A DNA stretch of 64,000 nucleotides from Chachezhania sediminis (GCF_009765275.1 NZ_VOPH01000002.1:434001-498000), one strand, 5' to 3'; numbered from the stretch's first letter, positions 35,645-44,242 are shown. Notes: generated by a model from the sequence alone, not told the origin. Made by a program: numbers and translations.

Positions 35645-36057
35645 TCGACCACCACCGCGCCATCGTCCCGGATCCGGCCGGTGACCGTCGTCCGCGAAGC
35701 CGTGTTCATTACGCGCACATCCTCTCCTGCTGCGCCGCGGCCCAGTGCGCGGCCCTCGGCTGTAATGGTCAGGCCGCCCCGCACGAAGACCAGGGTGACC
35801 AGGTCATTGCGGTCGACCAGGGCGGGCGGCCCGATATCGCCCGGGTGGACCGGCCGGCCCGGGTACAGCGCCACGCGCGCCTCCAGCCCGACGATCTCGT
35901 CGATGTCGGTGATGGCGCCGGGCACCTTGGTGGGGTTGAACATCAGGTCCTCGGCCTCGATCACTTCCTTGGCGCGGATGACGCGGGTGGGGACCAGGAT
36001 GTCGGCCAGGGCGGATTGTGCGGCCAGGGCCAGGACAAGAGCGACCAGGATCCGCAT
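35641..36057 (-). CDS. flgA: Flagella basal body P-ring formation protein FlgA
   Basis: A periplasmic chaperone of 138 residues for P-ring assembly. It has a Sec signal ending at QSALA and a SAF-type domain (VPTRVIRAKEVIEAEDL, GLEARVALYPGRPVHPGDI) with the C-terminal strand RGGLTITAEGRALGRGAAGE. It is short for the family, lacking the extra N-terminal domain of the enteric protein, which is usual in this order. The ATG at 36057 shares a base with the flgG stop (TGATG); a GTG three bases earlier is also possible. Confidence 0.92.
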   Translation of the reverse strand: MRILVALVLALAAQSALADILVPTRVIRAKEVIEAEDLMFNPTKVPGAITDIDEIVGLEARVALYPGRPVHPGDIGPPALVDRNDLVTLVFVRGGLTITAEGRALGRGAAGEDVRVMNTASRTTVTGRIRDDGAVVVE

Positions 36058-36845
36058 CACCGCACCTGTGTCAGCGCGGCCATCATCTGGTCGGCGGCCG
36101 AGATCACCTTGGCATTCATTTCATAACCGCGCTGCGCCTCGATCAGCTCGGTCACTTCCTGCACCGCGTCGACGGAGCTGCCTTCGAGGTAGCCCTGTCG
36201 CACGGTGCCCAGCCCGTCCTCACCGGGGTTGGACACCAGCGGCGGGCCCGATGCTTCCGTCTCGGCAAAGAGATTGCTGCCCAGGGCCTCCAGGCCCTTG
36301 GCATTGACGAAGTTCGCCATGGTGATCTGGCCCAGTTGCTGGCCCTGCGGGTTGTCGCGGAAATAGGCCCAGACCTCGCCCGCCCCGTTGATGGAAATCG
36401 ACAGCGCGTCCTGCGGGATCACGATTTCCGGCTGCAGGGGATAGCCGTCCGAGGTCACGACCACCCCGTCGGGCGACCGTTTCATGCTGCCGTCGCGGGT
36501 ATAGGCCGACTGGCCCGAGGGCATAAGCACCTCGAGATAGCCGGCGCCCTCGATCGCGATGTCCAGGTCGCTGCCCGTGCGGGCCAGGGCGCCCTGCGCC
36601 AGTTCCACGGTCACGGCGGCGGGGCGGACGCCCAGGCCCAGCTGGATGCCGGTGGGCAGCACCGTTCCGTCCGTGGCCGACACCGATCCGGCCCGCGCGA
36701 TCTGCTGGTAATGCAGGTCGGAAAACTCGGCCCTGCGGGTGTTGTAGCCGGTCGTGTTCATGTTCGCGAGGTTGTTCGACGTCGTCTCCACCCGCATCTG
36801 CTGGGCGCTCATGCCCGTGGCGGCGATCTTCAGGGCGCGGATCAT
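36057..36845 (-). CDS. flgG: Flagellar distal rod protein FlgG
   Basis: A 262-residue rod protein. The N-terminal rod signature is QQMRVETTSNNLANMNTTGYN and the C-terminal one is EGSSVDAVQEVTELIEAQRGYEMNAKVI. The middle has GVRPAAVTVELAQGALARTGSDLDIAIEGAGYLEVL, which identifies FlgG rather than FlgF. The length fits FlgG (about 260). It lies 12 bp after flgF. Confidence 0.96.
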   Translation of the reverse strand: MIRALKIAATGMSAQQMRVETTSNNLANMNTTGYNTRRAEFSDLHYQQIARAGSVSATDGTVLPTGIQLGLGVRPAAVTVELAQGALARTGSDLDIAIEGAGYLEVLMPSGQSAYTRDGSMKRSPDGVVVTSDGYPLQPEIVIPQDALSISINGAGEVWAYFRDNPQGQQLGQITMANFVNAKGLEALGSNLFAETEASGPPLVSNPGEDGLGTVRQGYLEGSSVDAVQEVTELIEAQRGYEMNAKVISAADQMMAALTQVR

Positions 36846-36857
36846 CGGAACTCTCCC

Positions 36858-37571
36858 TTATCGGTTCAACGTGTCGAGCGCGTCGCGGACGCGGCGGTCC
36901 TCGGCGTCGAGAAATTTCTGGCCCAGCTCATAGGCGCGCTGGACCTCGATCATGCGGGCGACCTGAAGCACGGCATCGACGTTCGAACCTTCCAGGAAGA
37001 ACTGCAGTACGCGCGCCCCTTCGGCGGGTTCGACACCCTCGTCGGCACGGAACATCACGCCGTCCTCGCGCACGATGTTTTCCGGGGTCGTTGGCATGAC
37101 GATGCCAACCTGGCCGATCTGGACACCGTCGGCGCTGATCGTGCCGTCCGATCCGATCAGGATCTGGGCATAGGTTCCGGGCACGAAGACCGGCGCCCCG
37201 CCGGCGTCCAGCACGCGGTGGCCGTCCATCGTGACCAGGTCCCCGGCGGCATTGGGTGAAAAGGCCCCGGCGCGGGTCAGGCGCTGGCCATTGGGCGTGT
37301 CGATCAGGAAGAAGCCGTCGCCTTCGATCGCCAGGTCGAAGACGCCGTCGGTGCGGCGCAGCGCACCCTGGCTGTGGGATGTCGTCTCGATCCGCGCACC
37401 GGCCATCGACACGGACGGTTCCCCCGGCGCGCGGCGGATGAATTCCGAAAAGGTCAAGCCTTCCTGCCGGAAGCCGGTGGTCGATACATTGGCGATGTTG
37501 TTCGCCACGATCTGCATTTCGCGCATCAATCCCGACTGGCGGGAAAGCGTGGCATAGACAGTGGTTTCCAT
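36858..37571 (-). CDS. flgF: Flagellar proximal rod protein FlgF
   Basis: A 237-residue rod protein with QIVANNIANVSTTGFRQEGL at the N-terminus and EGSNVDAVLQVARMIEVQRAYELG at the C-terminus. Shorter middle domain (GVFDLAIEGDGFFLI, NGQRLTRAGAFSPNAAGDLV) and length indicate FlgF. The ATG at 37569-37571 shares one base with the fliQ stop (TGATG), so translation is coupled to fliQ. Confidence 0.95.
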   Translation of the reverse strand: METTVYATLSRQSGLMREMQIVANNIANVSTTGFRQEGLTFSEFIRRAPGEPSVSMAGARIETTSHSQGALRRTDGVFDLAIEGDGFFLIDTPNGQRLTRAGAFSPNAAGDLVTMDGHRVLDAGGAPVFVPGTYAQILIGSDGTISADGVQIGQVGIVMPTTPENIVREDGVMFRADEGVEPAEGARVLQFFLEGSNVDAVLQVARMIEVQRAYELGQKFLDAEDRRVRDALDTLNR

Positions 37572-37843
37572 CAGTTCCCCCCGGCTATCAAAGGCACGAT
37601 CTGCATCTGGAAGAACGAGATCAGGCTGTTGGTCATGAAGCCCATGGACAGCCAGAACACGATCACGATGGCGATCAGCTTCGGCACGAAGGTCAGGGTC
37701 ATTTCCTGGATCGAGGTCAGCGCCTGGAACAGCCCGATGGCCAGGCCGGTCACCAGCGCGACCGTCAGGATCGGGACAGAGGTCACCACCGCGATCCACA
37801 GACCCTGCCGCATCGTGTCGAAGAAGACGCCTTCATCCAGCAT
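37571..37843 (-). CDS. fliQ: Flagellar export-gate protein FliQ
   Basis: A 90-residue protein with two transmembrane helices. The family signature is GLAIGLFQALTSIQEMTLTFVPK, followed by the second helix FWLSMGFMTNSLISFF. It forms the export pore with FliP and FliR, which are encoded in two other units of the cluster. It lies 1 bp after fliE. Confidence 0.95.
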   Translation of the reverse strand: MLDEGVFFDTMRQGLWIAVVTSVPILTVALVTGLAIGLFQALTSIQEMTLTFVPKLIAIVIVFWLSMGFMTNSLISFFQMQIVPLIAGGN

Positions 37844-37844
37844 G

Positions 37845-38135
37845 TCAGACCGGCATCCTCAGGATTTCCTGGTAGGCCTCGACGACCTTGTTGCGCACGG
37901 TAACTGCGGTCTCGACCGCCAGTTCGGTCTGGGCCAGGGCCTGGACCAGCGCGTGCGGATCGGCCTTGCCGCCCATCGACGACAGCGCGGTCTGTTCGCC
38001 TTGCTGCAGCGTCTGGACGAAGTCCTGCGTCGCCTGGCGCAGGGTCGCGCCGGCCCCGGGCTGGGTCGGATCGGGTTTCGTTGCCGTCCGCGCGGCGGAA
38101 TAGCTTTGCAGGGCTGAAATTTGTCTCAGGTCCAT
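37845..38135 (-). CDS. fliE: Flagellar hook-basal body protein FliE
   Basis: A 96-residue protein that links the MS-ring to the rod. The C-terminal part is characteristic: QTELAVETAVTVRNKVVEAYQEILRMPV, with the ending PV as usual. The N-terminal half is variable. AGGAGG lies just ahead of the ATG. It lies between flgC (12 bp upstream) and fliQ. Confidence 0.93.
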   Translation of the reverse strand: MDLRQISALQSYSAARTATKPDPTQPGAGATLRQATQDFVQTLQQGEQTALSSMGGKADPHALVQALAQTELAVETAVTVRNKVVEAYQEILRMPV

Positions 38136-38147
38136 TCTGGAACCTCC

Positions 38148-38540
38148 TTATCGTCTGAGCAGATCCAAGAGGCCGGAAGACATCTTCCGCGCCTGGTCGA
38201 ACATCTTCAGGTTGGCTTCGTAGCTGCGTTGCGCCTCGCGGGCGTCCGCGATCTCGATCATCAGGTCGACATTCGAACCCTTGTAATGCCCGGTGTCGTC
38301 CGCCAGCGGATGGCCGGGATCGTAGATGTCGACCGGATCGGTCCTGGACAGGCGCACGCGCCCAACCTCTACTTTCTCGGGGCCGCCGGTTTCCTCGCGG
38401 ACAGCGTTGAATGCCACGGTCTTGCGCCGGTAGCCGGGCGTATCCGCGTTGGAGATGTTTTCGGATGTCAGCCGCAGCCGCATGGCCTGTGCCTTCAACC
38501 CGCTGGCGGAAACGGACAGGGCATTGGAAAAGTCGCTCAT
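38148..38540 (-). CDS. flgC: Flagellar proximal rod protein FlgC
   Basis: A 130-residue rod protein with SENISNADTPGYRRKTVAF near the N-terminus and SNVDLMIEIADAREAQRSYEANL near the C-terminus, both FlgC signatures. Two ATGs are possible at 38546 and 38540; GAGGG spacing favours the second, giving MSDFSNALSVS. It lies 10 bp after flgB. Confidence 0.95.
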   Translation of the reverse strand: MSDFSNALSVSASGLKAQAMRLRLTSENISNADTPGYRRKTVAFNAVREETGGPEKVEVGRVRLSRTDPVDIYDPGHPLADDTGHYKGSNVDLMIEIADAREAQRSYEANLKMFDQARKMSSGLLDLLRR

Positions 38541-38550
38541 CCCCATTCCC

Positions 38551-38937
38551 TCAGCTCCGGCCCAGGCTGGCGCGCAGGATGGTCAGCGACGACCTGTAGA
38601 TCGCCAGGGCCCGGTCATGCTGGCGCTTGGTTTCCACCGCCTTCACCATCTCCTCCTCGATCGAGACGGCGTTCTGGCCGTCCGTCAGCCGCATGGCGCG
38701 GCCGTCCTCGTCGGCGCGGAAGGGACCGTCTGTTGCGTGCAGATGTCGGGGTCGGGTGGCGCGCAGGGCGGCATCGTCGGGCCCGCCCGAAAGGGATTCG
38801 GCAAAGGGCACCAGGTCACGCGCCTTGAATCCGGGCGTGTCGGAATTGGCCATGTTCTCGGAAATCAACGATTGCCGCTGGCCCGCGTGATAGGCCATCG
38901 CGTGGGCAACTCGAAAGATGTTCAGATCAGCAAACAC
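38551..38937 (-). CDS. flgB: Flagellar proximal rod protein FlgB
   Basis: A rod protein with LISENMANSDTPGFKARDLVP near the N-terminus and SIEEEMVKAVETKRQHDRALAIYRSSL near the C-terminus. I prefer the GTG at 38937 (GGGAG 8 bp upstream), giving 128 residues; an ATG at 38964 would add nine residues but overlaps the CtrA-like site and lacks a ribosome site. It is the first gene of the flgBC-fliEQ-flgFGAH-fliL unit. Confidence 0.94.
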   Translation of the reverse strand: MFADLNIFRVAHAMAYHAGQRQSLISENMANSDTPGFKARDLVPFAESLSGGPDDAALRATRPRHLHATDGPFRADEDGRAMRLTDGQNAVSIEEEMVKAVETKRQHDRALAIYRSSLTILRASLGRS

Positions 38938-38960
38938 CGGGGCTTCTCCCTCGATCCATT

Positions 38961-38975
38961 TCAATCAAGGCTTAA
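38961..38975. promoter_or_regulatory. CtrA-like site between flgB and fliI
   Basis: On the minus strand the site reads TTAA-N7-TTGA, two bases from the consensus TTAA-N7-TTAAC. It lies 24 bp upstream of the flgB start and 56 bp upstream of fliI on the other strand. It is the third such site in the flagellar cluster. Confidence 0.45.
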
Positions 38976-39030
38976 CGGGGATTCCTTTAGAAACGGTTTT
39001 CGGGAGGGGGCCTTGGAAAGGCAGGCACCC

Positions 39031-40350
39031 ATGGGCCAGGCATTGGAAACCCTGATTGCGGACCTTGGCGCCGTCCGCAGGTCGCATCCGGCTGGGCGCG
39101 TTCTATCTGTGGGCGACGGCGTCGTGCGCATCGGCGGGCTGGCACAGGTCGCCCGAATCGGCGACCGGGCGGCGATCCGGATGAAGGGCGGCCGGTCCCT
39201 GGCCGGAGAGATCATGGCCGTGGGCGAGAGCGATATACAGTTGTTCGTCGACCGCGCACCGGACGGGGTGGCAGTGGGCGACCGGGTGGCGCTGATGCCG
39301 GCCCCGCCCTTCGCGCCCTGCGACGGCTGGCTGGGTCGCGTGATCGACCCGGACGGGCATCCGCTGGACAATCGCCCGCTGCCGCGTGGCAGCCGTGCCT
39401 GCACCACCACCGCCGCGCCGCCGCCCGCCGCCTTGCGCCGCGGGCTGGGCCAGCGGCTGGCAACGGGCATGTCGGTCCTGAACACGCTTTTGCCCCTGGT
39501 CCGGGGCCAGCGGATCGGCCTTTTCGCAGGTTCTGGCGTGGGCAAGTCGCGGCTGCTGGCCCATCTGACCAAGGCGGTGGAGGCGGACGTCGTCGTCGTG
39601 GCCATGATCGGCGAGCGTGGCCGCGAGGTCAGCGAATTCGTCCGCCGCACATTGGGAGAGGACGGGCTGGCGCGCACGGTTGTCGTCGCCGCGACCTCGG
39701 ACCAGTCGGCGCTGATGCGGCGTCGCTGCGCCTGGTCCGCGATGACGGTGGCCGAACATTTCCGCGACAAGGGCCTGAACGTGTTGTTCCTGGCCGATTC
39801 CATCACCCGCTATGCCGAAGCCCATCGCGAGATTGCCGCCGCCTCTGGCGAATTACCGGCGCTCAGGGGGTTTCCCGCCAGTATCGTGCCGCTGATCACC
39901 GGTTTGTGCGAACGCGCGGGCCCCGGTGTCGGCGACATGGGCGACATCACGGCGGTCTTCAGCGTGCTGGTGGCGGGTTCGGACATGGACGAACCCGTGG
40001 CCGACATCCTGCGCGGCGTGCTGGACGGTCATATCGTCCTGAACCGCGACATCGCCGAACGCGGCCGCTATCCGGCCATCGACGTCCTCCGATCCGTGTC
40101 GCGCAGCCTGCCGGATGCGGCGACCGACGAGGAAAACCGCCTGATCTCCGAAGCACGGGCATTGCTGGGCGCTTACGAACGGTCCGAGGTCATGATCCGC
40201 GCGGGCCTCTACTCCGAAGGCAATGAGCCCCAACTGGACCGCGCCGTTCGCATCTGGAGCGACCTTGACGCCTTCTTTGCCAAGACCGGGGACCAGACCG
40301 TTCAGGCGAGTTTCGACCGGCTGGCCTTGTTGATCCGGCGCGCGGGGTAG
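39031..40350 (+). CDS. fliI: Flagellum-specific export ATPase FliI
   Basis: A 439-residue F1-type ATPase that powers flagellar export. The Walker A motif is GLFAGSGVGKSRLL near residue 165; catalytic-site motifs AMIGERGREVSEFV and VLFLADSITRYAEAHREIA (Walker B) follow; GDMGDITAVFSVLVAGSDMDEP is typical of FliI. The ATG at 39031 has AAGG upstream; an in-frame TTG at 39013 after a strong GGGAGGGGG is an alternative. It is read away from flgB and stands alone. Confidence 0.95.
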   Translation: MGQALETLIADLGAVRRSHPAGRVLSVGDGVVRIGGLAQVARIGDRAAIRMKGGRSLAGEIMAVGESDIQLFVDRAPDGVAVGDRVALMPAPPFAPCDGWLGRVIDPDGHPLDNRPLPRGSRACTTTAAPPPAALRRGLGQRLATGMSVLNTLLPLVRGQRIGLFAGSGVGKSRLLAHLTKAVEADVVVVAMIGERGREVSEFVRRTLGEDGLARTVVVAATSDQSALMRRRCAWSAMTVAEHFRDKGLNVLFLADSITRYAEAHREIAAASGELPALRGFPASIVPLITGLCERAGPGVGDMGDITAVFSVLVAGSDMDEPVADILRGVLDGHIVLNRDIAERGRYPAIDVLRSVSRSLPDAATDEENRLISEARALLGAYERSEVMIRAGLYSEGNEPQLDRAVRIWSDLDAFFAKTGDQTVQASFDRLALLIRRAG

Positions 40351-40405
40351 CGCCGGACATGTCGTCCCGGGCTGCCCGGGCTCGGGTCCGCCGGGTCAGG
40401 GTCCG

Positions 40406-41179
40406 TCACGGCGTAACGAAATGCAGGCGCATCCCGCAGGCGGTGACGGTGTTGCCATCCACCGGCAGTTTCAGCGATGCCGCCCGCGCGATCACTGCAT
40501 CCGGATCTGCACATGCCAGGTCGATCCCGCCCAGGCAGGGCCCGCGCCCGTCCGTCATCGGCACGAAGCGCAGCACGGCATTGCCCAGGGCGACCGACCA
40601 CAAGTCGCCCGACCGCTCGACGTCACAGCCGATCACCTCTGCCCACCGTACGGCCAGTGCGGCCGGGTCCTCTGCCTGCATTTCGGCGGCGACGATGCCC
40701 GTGACCTCTGCACTGGCGGCTTCCTGCCACGCCATCCCGCCGGCCGGTTCCCAGTTGCCGGTCACATCGCCCGAGGCATCCCAGTCCACTTCCAGGAAGG
40801 CGGCGCCCATGTCGGCGGGGTGCAGCTGCATCAGGCTCCAGCTCTCGCGGTCCTCCTCAAAGGCCACCCGAACCCCGGCGGCGGCGGAACGGGTCCGTAT
40901 GGCCTGTTGCTCGGCCTTCGCGGCCACCTGCGTGATCACCATGTAGCCGCCGTCGCCGCCACGCCGTGCCAGGAAGCGGCCGGCCGCCGTGCCGTCCCGC
41001 AGGGGCGAGACGACCTCCAGGAACTGCGTTCCCAGCGCCAGCAGGGCGTTTTCCAGACCGAAGGTCCCGACCGCCGGATCGACATGGGCGACGCGCGCGC
41101 CCAGCAGGGCGCCAAGGGGCGAGATCGCATCGTCCAACCGGGCGGCGACCAGGCAGATCTGTCTCAGGTGAAGTGTCAT
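40406..41179 (-). CDS. VOC-family (glyoxalase-like) protein
   Basis: A 257-residue protein of the vicinal oxygen chelate superfamily, apparently with two domains of the glyoxalase-like (PF13468-type) arrangement: LRQICLVAARLDDAISPLGALL with FGLENALLALGTQFLEVVSP in the first half, and VTGIVAAEMQAEDPAALAVRW with LGGIDLACADPDAV in the second. No complete metal-ligand set can be assigned by eye. It is downstream of a TetR gene by 40 bp and may be co-transcribed with it; a role in the same acyl-CoA or aromatic pathway as the divergent enoyl-CoA hydratase is inference. Confidence 0.8.
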   Translation of the reverse strand: MTLHLRQICLVAARLDDAISPLGALLGARVAHVDPAVGTFGLENALLALGTQFLEVVSPLRDGTAAGRFLARRGGDGGYMVITQVAAKAEQQAIRTRSAAAGVRVAFEEDRESWSLMQLHPADMGAAFLEVDWDASGDVTGNWEPAGGMAWQEAASAEVTGIVAAEMQAEDPAALAVRWAEVIGCDVERSGDLWSVALGNAVLRFVPMTDGRGPCLGGIDLACADPDAVIARAASLKLPVDGNTVTACGMRLHFVTP

Positions 41180-41219
41180 GGCGCCTCCTCCCCGATGCGC
41201 TGCCGATGCAGTGCCCGGG

Positions 41220-41909
41220 TCAGCCGTTCGCAGGATCCTTGCAGATTTCGTCGATCATCTTCTCGACTGCCGCCGCGGCCCCGGCCGAGATCAGCTGCAC
41301 CATGTCTTCGTTCGGGATGTCGCGGGTCAGCCAGTCGCGCATGGGCGCGAAGGCGGTCAGAAAGACCAGGAGGTTCGCGATCACCTCCACCCGCTTGTCG
41401 TCGGGCATGTTGCCGGCGCGGCGGTGCAGCTGAACGCACAGGTCCTCGATCAGCTTGCGTTCGCGCATCCGCATCGCCTTGCGATCCTCGGCCTGCATGT
41501 GGGGGACGGACCGGTAAGCCAGGAGCGTCCCCTTGCGCTTCATCGCCCAGGCCTCGCGGAAGTACCGCGCCAGTACCTCCTGCATCGACAGGTCCTGATT
41601 CGCCATCAGTTCCGGCAGGTTGACCACGTCGCGGCGGAACCAAAGCTGGTTCAGAAGCCGCCGCAGGATATCGTTCTTGTTGGCGATGTAGTCGTAGATC
41701 GAGGCCTGGTTCACACCGGACCCCGCGCAGATGTCGCGGATCGTCGTGGCGGCGAAGCCCTTCATCAGGAACAGCTCGAGCGCCGCATCGCAGATCTGTT
41801 CACGCCGCTGGCGGACAAGATCCTCGTTCCGGACGCCGTTCAGTTCGGCCTCGGCCAGCATCGGTTCGGCGGACTGCAGATCGGGCGTCTCCGGTTTCCC
41901 GTTGGTCAT
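41220..41909 (-). CDS. TetR-family regulator
   Basis: A 229-residue repressor. The N-terminal helix-turn-helix spans about residues 37-80: REQICDAALELFLMKGF, ATTIRDICAGSGVNQASIYDYIANK. The ligand-binding helical domain follows. It is divergent from an enoyl-CoA hydratase gene, and a perfect 14-bp palindrome lies between them, so it probably represses itself and that gene; an acyl-CoA ligand is plausible. The ATG at 41907-41909 is the first Met next to the domain; upstream in-frame residues look untranslated. Confidence 0.9.
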   Translation of the reverse strand: MTNGKPETPDLQSAEPMLAEAELNGVRNEDLVRQRREQICDAALELFLMKGFAATTIRDICAGSGVNQASIYDYIANKNDILRRLLNQLWFRRDVVNLPELMANQDLSMQEVLARYFREAWAMKRKGTLLAYRSVPHMQAEDRKAMRMRERKLIEDLCVQLHRRAGNMPDDKRVEVIANLLVFLTAFAPMRDWLTRDIPNEDMVQLISAGAAAAVEKMIDEICKDPANG

Positions 41910-42049
41910 TGCGCTGTCGCTCTTCCTGTGCCGTCCAGAACCGTCATGTCGGGCAAGCCTAGTCGCACCCGCGCCGCCGCACAAGCTTGGCGCCCGACCT
42001 GCCGCAGATGGTTGACCGGTCGTCCGGCCGCCCCTAGCGTGCAGCGTGC

Positions 42050-42063
42050 CTGACATATGTCAG
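42050..42063. promoter_or_regulatory. Perfect palindrome, candidate TetR operator
   Basis: CTGACATATGTCAG is its own reverse complement over 14 bp. It lies between the divergent TetR (start 41909) and enoyl-CoA hydratase (start 42143) genes, 79 bp before the latter. Operators of TetR proteins often look like this. Confidence 0.6.
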
Positions 42064-42142
42064 ATTTTAACCCGCCCGCCCGGAGCCACCGTCAGATGCG
42101 GCTAGGGGCCAGGGGCAGGGTGCAATGAGGGAGGAGACCCCG

Positions 42143-42937
42143 ATGACCGACGTGCTTCTGTCCGAACGACGGGACGGACTGCTGATCCTGACCATGAACC
42201 GGCCGGACCGGCGCAATGCGCTGGATGCGGCCCTGACCCAGGCGCTGGTGTCCGCCGCTGCGGAAGCTGCGCTGGACGATACGGTGCGCGCGGTGGTGCT
42301 GACCGGGTCTGCCGGGCATTTCTGCGTCGGCGGCGACGTTAAGGCGATGAACGCCGGGGCGGGCGCGGACCTGTCGCTGGGCGAACGGATGCATGGTCTG
42401 CGGGACCGGATGACCGTGTCGCGGTATCTGCACGAGATGAAGAAGCCCACCATCGCCGCGGTCGAAGGGTCCTGTGCGGGGGCGGGCCTGTCCATCGCCC
42501 TGTCCTGCGATTTCCGCATCGTGGCCGAGGATGCCAAGATCACCACGGCCTTCAAGAACGTGGGCCTGTCTGGCGATTTCGGCGGGACGTATTTCATGAC
42601 CCGGATCCTTGGCGCTGCGAAAGCGCGCGAGATGTACCTTCTGTCGCCGCTTCTGTCCGGAACCGACGCCGCGGCGATGGGCCTGGCCACCCGCGCCGTG
42701 CCGGAACCGGACGTGCTGGAAACGGCCATTGCGCTTGGCGCTGAACTGGCCGCGGGACCGACCCTGACCTTGGGCCGGATCAAGGACAACTTCCTTCTGG
42801 CGGAATCCGGGGCCAGCCTGACGGAGTGCTTCGACCGCGAGGCGCTGAACCACACCCTGTCCGCGACCACCGCAGACCACAGGGAGGCCGCTGCGGCCTT
42901 CGTGGAAAAGCGCAAGCCGGTCTTTACCGGACGCTGA
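42143..42937 (+). CDS. Enoyl-CoA hydratase/isomerase family protein
   Basis: A 264-residue crotonase-fold enzyme. The oxyanion-hole strands are RAVVLTGSAGHFCVGGDVKAM and KKPTIAAVEGSCAGAGLSIALSCDFRI. At the usual catalytic position GLSGDFGGTYFM replaces the glutamate of classical hydratases with Asp/Gly, so it may be an isomerase or a ring-modifying enzyme rather than a true hydratase. The ATG at 42143 has GGGAGGAG 7 bp upstream. It is convergent with a LysR gene and divergent from the TetR. Confidence 0.88.
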   Translation: MTDVLLSERRDGLLILTMNRPDRRNALDAALTQALVSAAAEAALDDTVRAVVLTGSAGHFCVGGDVKAMNAGAGADLSLGERMHGLRDRMTVSRYLHEMKKPTIAAVEGSCAGAGLSIALSCDFRIVAEDAKITTAFKNVGLSGDFGGTYFMTRILGAAKAREMYLLSPLLSGTDAAAMGLATRAVPEPDVLETAIALGAELAAGPTLTLGRIKDNFLLAESGASLTECFDREALNHTLSATTADHREAAAAFVEKRKPVFTGR

Positions 42938-42985
42938 CCTTTTCGGCTGGTGCCTTCGGGCGCCGGCACTGGCCTGTTTGGCCTG

Positions 42986-43858
42986 TCAGGCCACGAAATC
43001 CTGCCGCCGGGCACGGAAATGGGGCACCAGCAGCGTGCGGAAGGCCGCCACCTTGGCCGACCGCCAGATGTCGTCGTAGGCCACGGCCCAGACATCCGGA
43101 TAGGGTTCCGGCGGCAGGAACGGCACCTGCACCAGCCAGGGCGTCGAGCGGCCCAGGAAGAACGGGATCCGCACCACGCCCAGACCCGCCTGTGCCGCGC
43201 CCAGAAGCGCCGCCATGTCGTCGAAGACCATGCGCACCCGCCCGTTGGGACAGCGGTCCTGCGCGGCCTTCGGGATCTCCGGCCGGTCCGCGAAGACCAG
43301 CCAGGGGATCGGGGCGGCGGGGTCCCTCTCGATCCGCTTCGCGGCTTCGGTACTGGCGAAGGAGGCGCGCTGCTGTGCGCACAGCCGCACGCCGATCAGC
43401 GCATCGCCGGGCGAGTCGTGGATGCGGATCGCCAGGTCGGCCTCGCGCCTGTTCAGGTCCAGAAGGTCGTTTGTGGCGCGGATCTGCAGGTCGACGGCGG
43501 GATGGATGCGGGTGAACTGGTCCAGCACCGGCGCCAGGTACGGCCCGATCAGCAGCTGCGGCGCCGTGATCACCAGCTTTCCCGACAGTCGCCTGTCCCG
43601 CCCCTGGATCTTGCGCAGCAGCGTCGTCTGTTCGCTTTCCATCCGGTGGGCGTAATCCGCCACCAGCCGCGCCGTGTCCGTCGGGCGATAGCCGTCGGCC
43701 AACCGTTCGAACAGCTTCTCTCCCAACGCCTGTTCCGCCCGCTGCACCCGGCGGGCGACGGTGGTGTAGGACACGCCAAGATCCGCCCCCGCCGCGGCAA
43801 GGGTCCCATGGCGCACCAGCGCCAGCACGGTCTTCAGATCGTCCCAGTCGGCATCCAT
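42986..43858 (-). CDS. LysR-family regulator
   Basis: A 290-residue regulator with an N-terminal winged helix (DLKTVLALVRHGTLAAAGADLGVSYTTVARRVQRAEQ) and a LysR substrate domain (LVITAPQLLIGPYLAPVLDQF). It resembles the subgroup whose helix-turn-helix begins with WDDLK. It is divergent from the DUF1330 gene, 102 bp apart, and may control it. Start choice between 43864 (GTG) and 43858 (ATG) is open; neither has a clear ribosome site. Confidence 0.9.
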   Translation of the reverse strand: MDADWDDLKTVLALVRHGTLAAAGADLGVSYTTVARRVQRAEQALGEKLFERLADGYRPTDTARLVADYAHRMESEQTTLLRKIQGRDRRLSGKLVITAPQLLIGPYLAPVLDQFTRIHPAVDLQIRATNDLLDLNRREADLAIRIHDSPGDALIGVRLCAQQRASFASTEAAKRIERDPAAPIPWLVFADRPEIPKAAQDRCPNGRVRMVFDDMAALLGAAQAGLGVVRIPFFLGRSTPWLVQVPFLPPEPYPDVWAVAYDDIWRSAKVAAFRTLLVPHFRARRQDFVA

Positions 43859-43960
43859 GCACACAGAATTGCACGGGCCGCATGCAAAGACACGCGTTTT
43901 CGCGCGAACCCGCGCGATCCAGGGTTGCGAAACCTAACCCTGACATATCGGAGTGAACAG

Positions 43961-44242
43961 ATGATTTATGCCATCTTTCGGGCCACGATCACCAACCCTG
44001 ACTCGATGGCCCGCTACCGCGAGGTCGCGGGGCCGGTGCTGGAAAAGCACGGCGGAAGGGTCGAGAAGATGTCCCGCGAAGCCGAAGCGCTGGACGGCAC
44101 GCCTGACATCCCGTCGATGATCGCGGTGATGTCCTTCCCGGACGCGGAGGCCGCCCGTGCCTGGATCGCCGACCCCGACCATGCCGATGTGCACGCCCTG
44201 CGCCGTGGTGCAGGGCGCACGGACATCACCCTGCTGGTGTGA
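43961..44242 (+). CDS. DUF1330 family protein
   Basis: A 93-residue protein, probably a ferredoxin-like alpha+beta fold of the dimeric barrel type. It has YAIFRATITNPDSMARYREVAGPVLEKHGGR at the start and MIAVMSFPDAEAARAWIADPD in the second half, as in DUF1330 proteins. The function of the family is not known. GGAGTG precedes the ATG. It lies next to a divergent LysR gene and is convergent with the HNH gene 6 bp away. Confidence 0.85.
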   Translation: MIYAIFRATITNPDSMARYREVAGPVLEKHGGRVEKMSREAEALDGTPDIPSMIAVMSFPDAEAARAWIADPDHADVHALRRGAGRTDITLLV

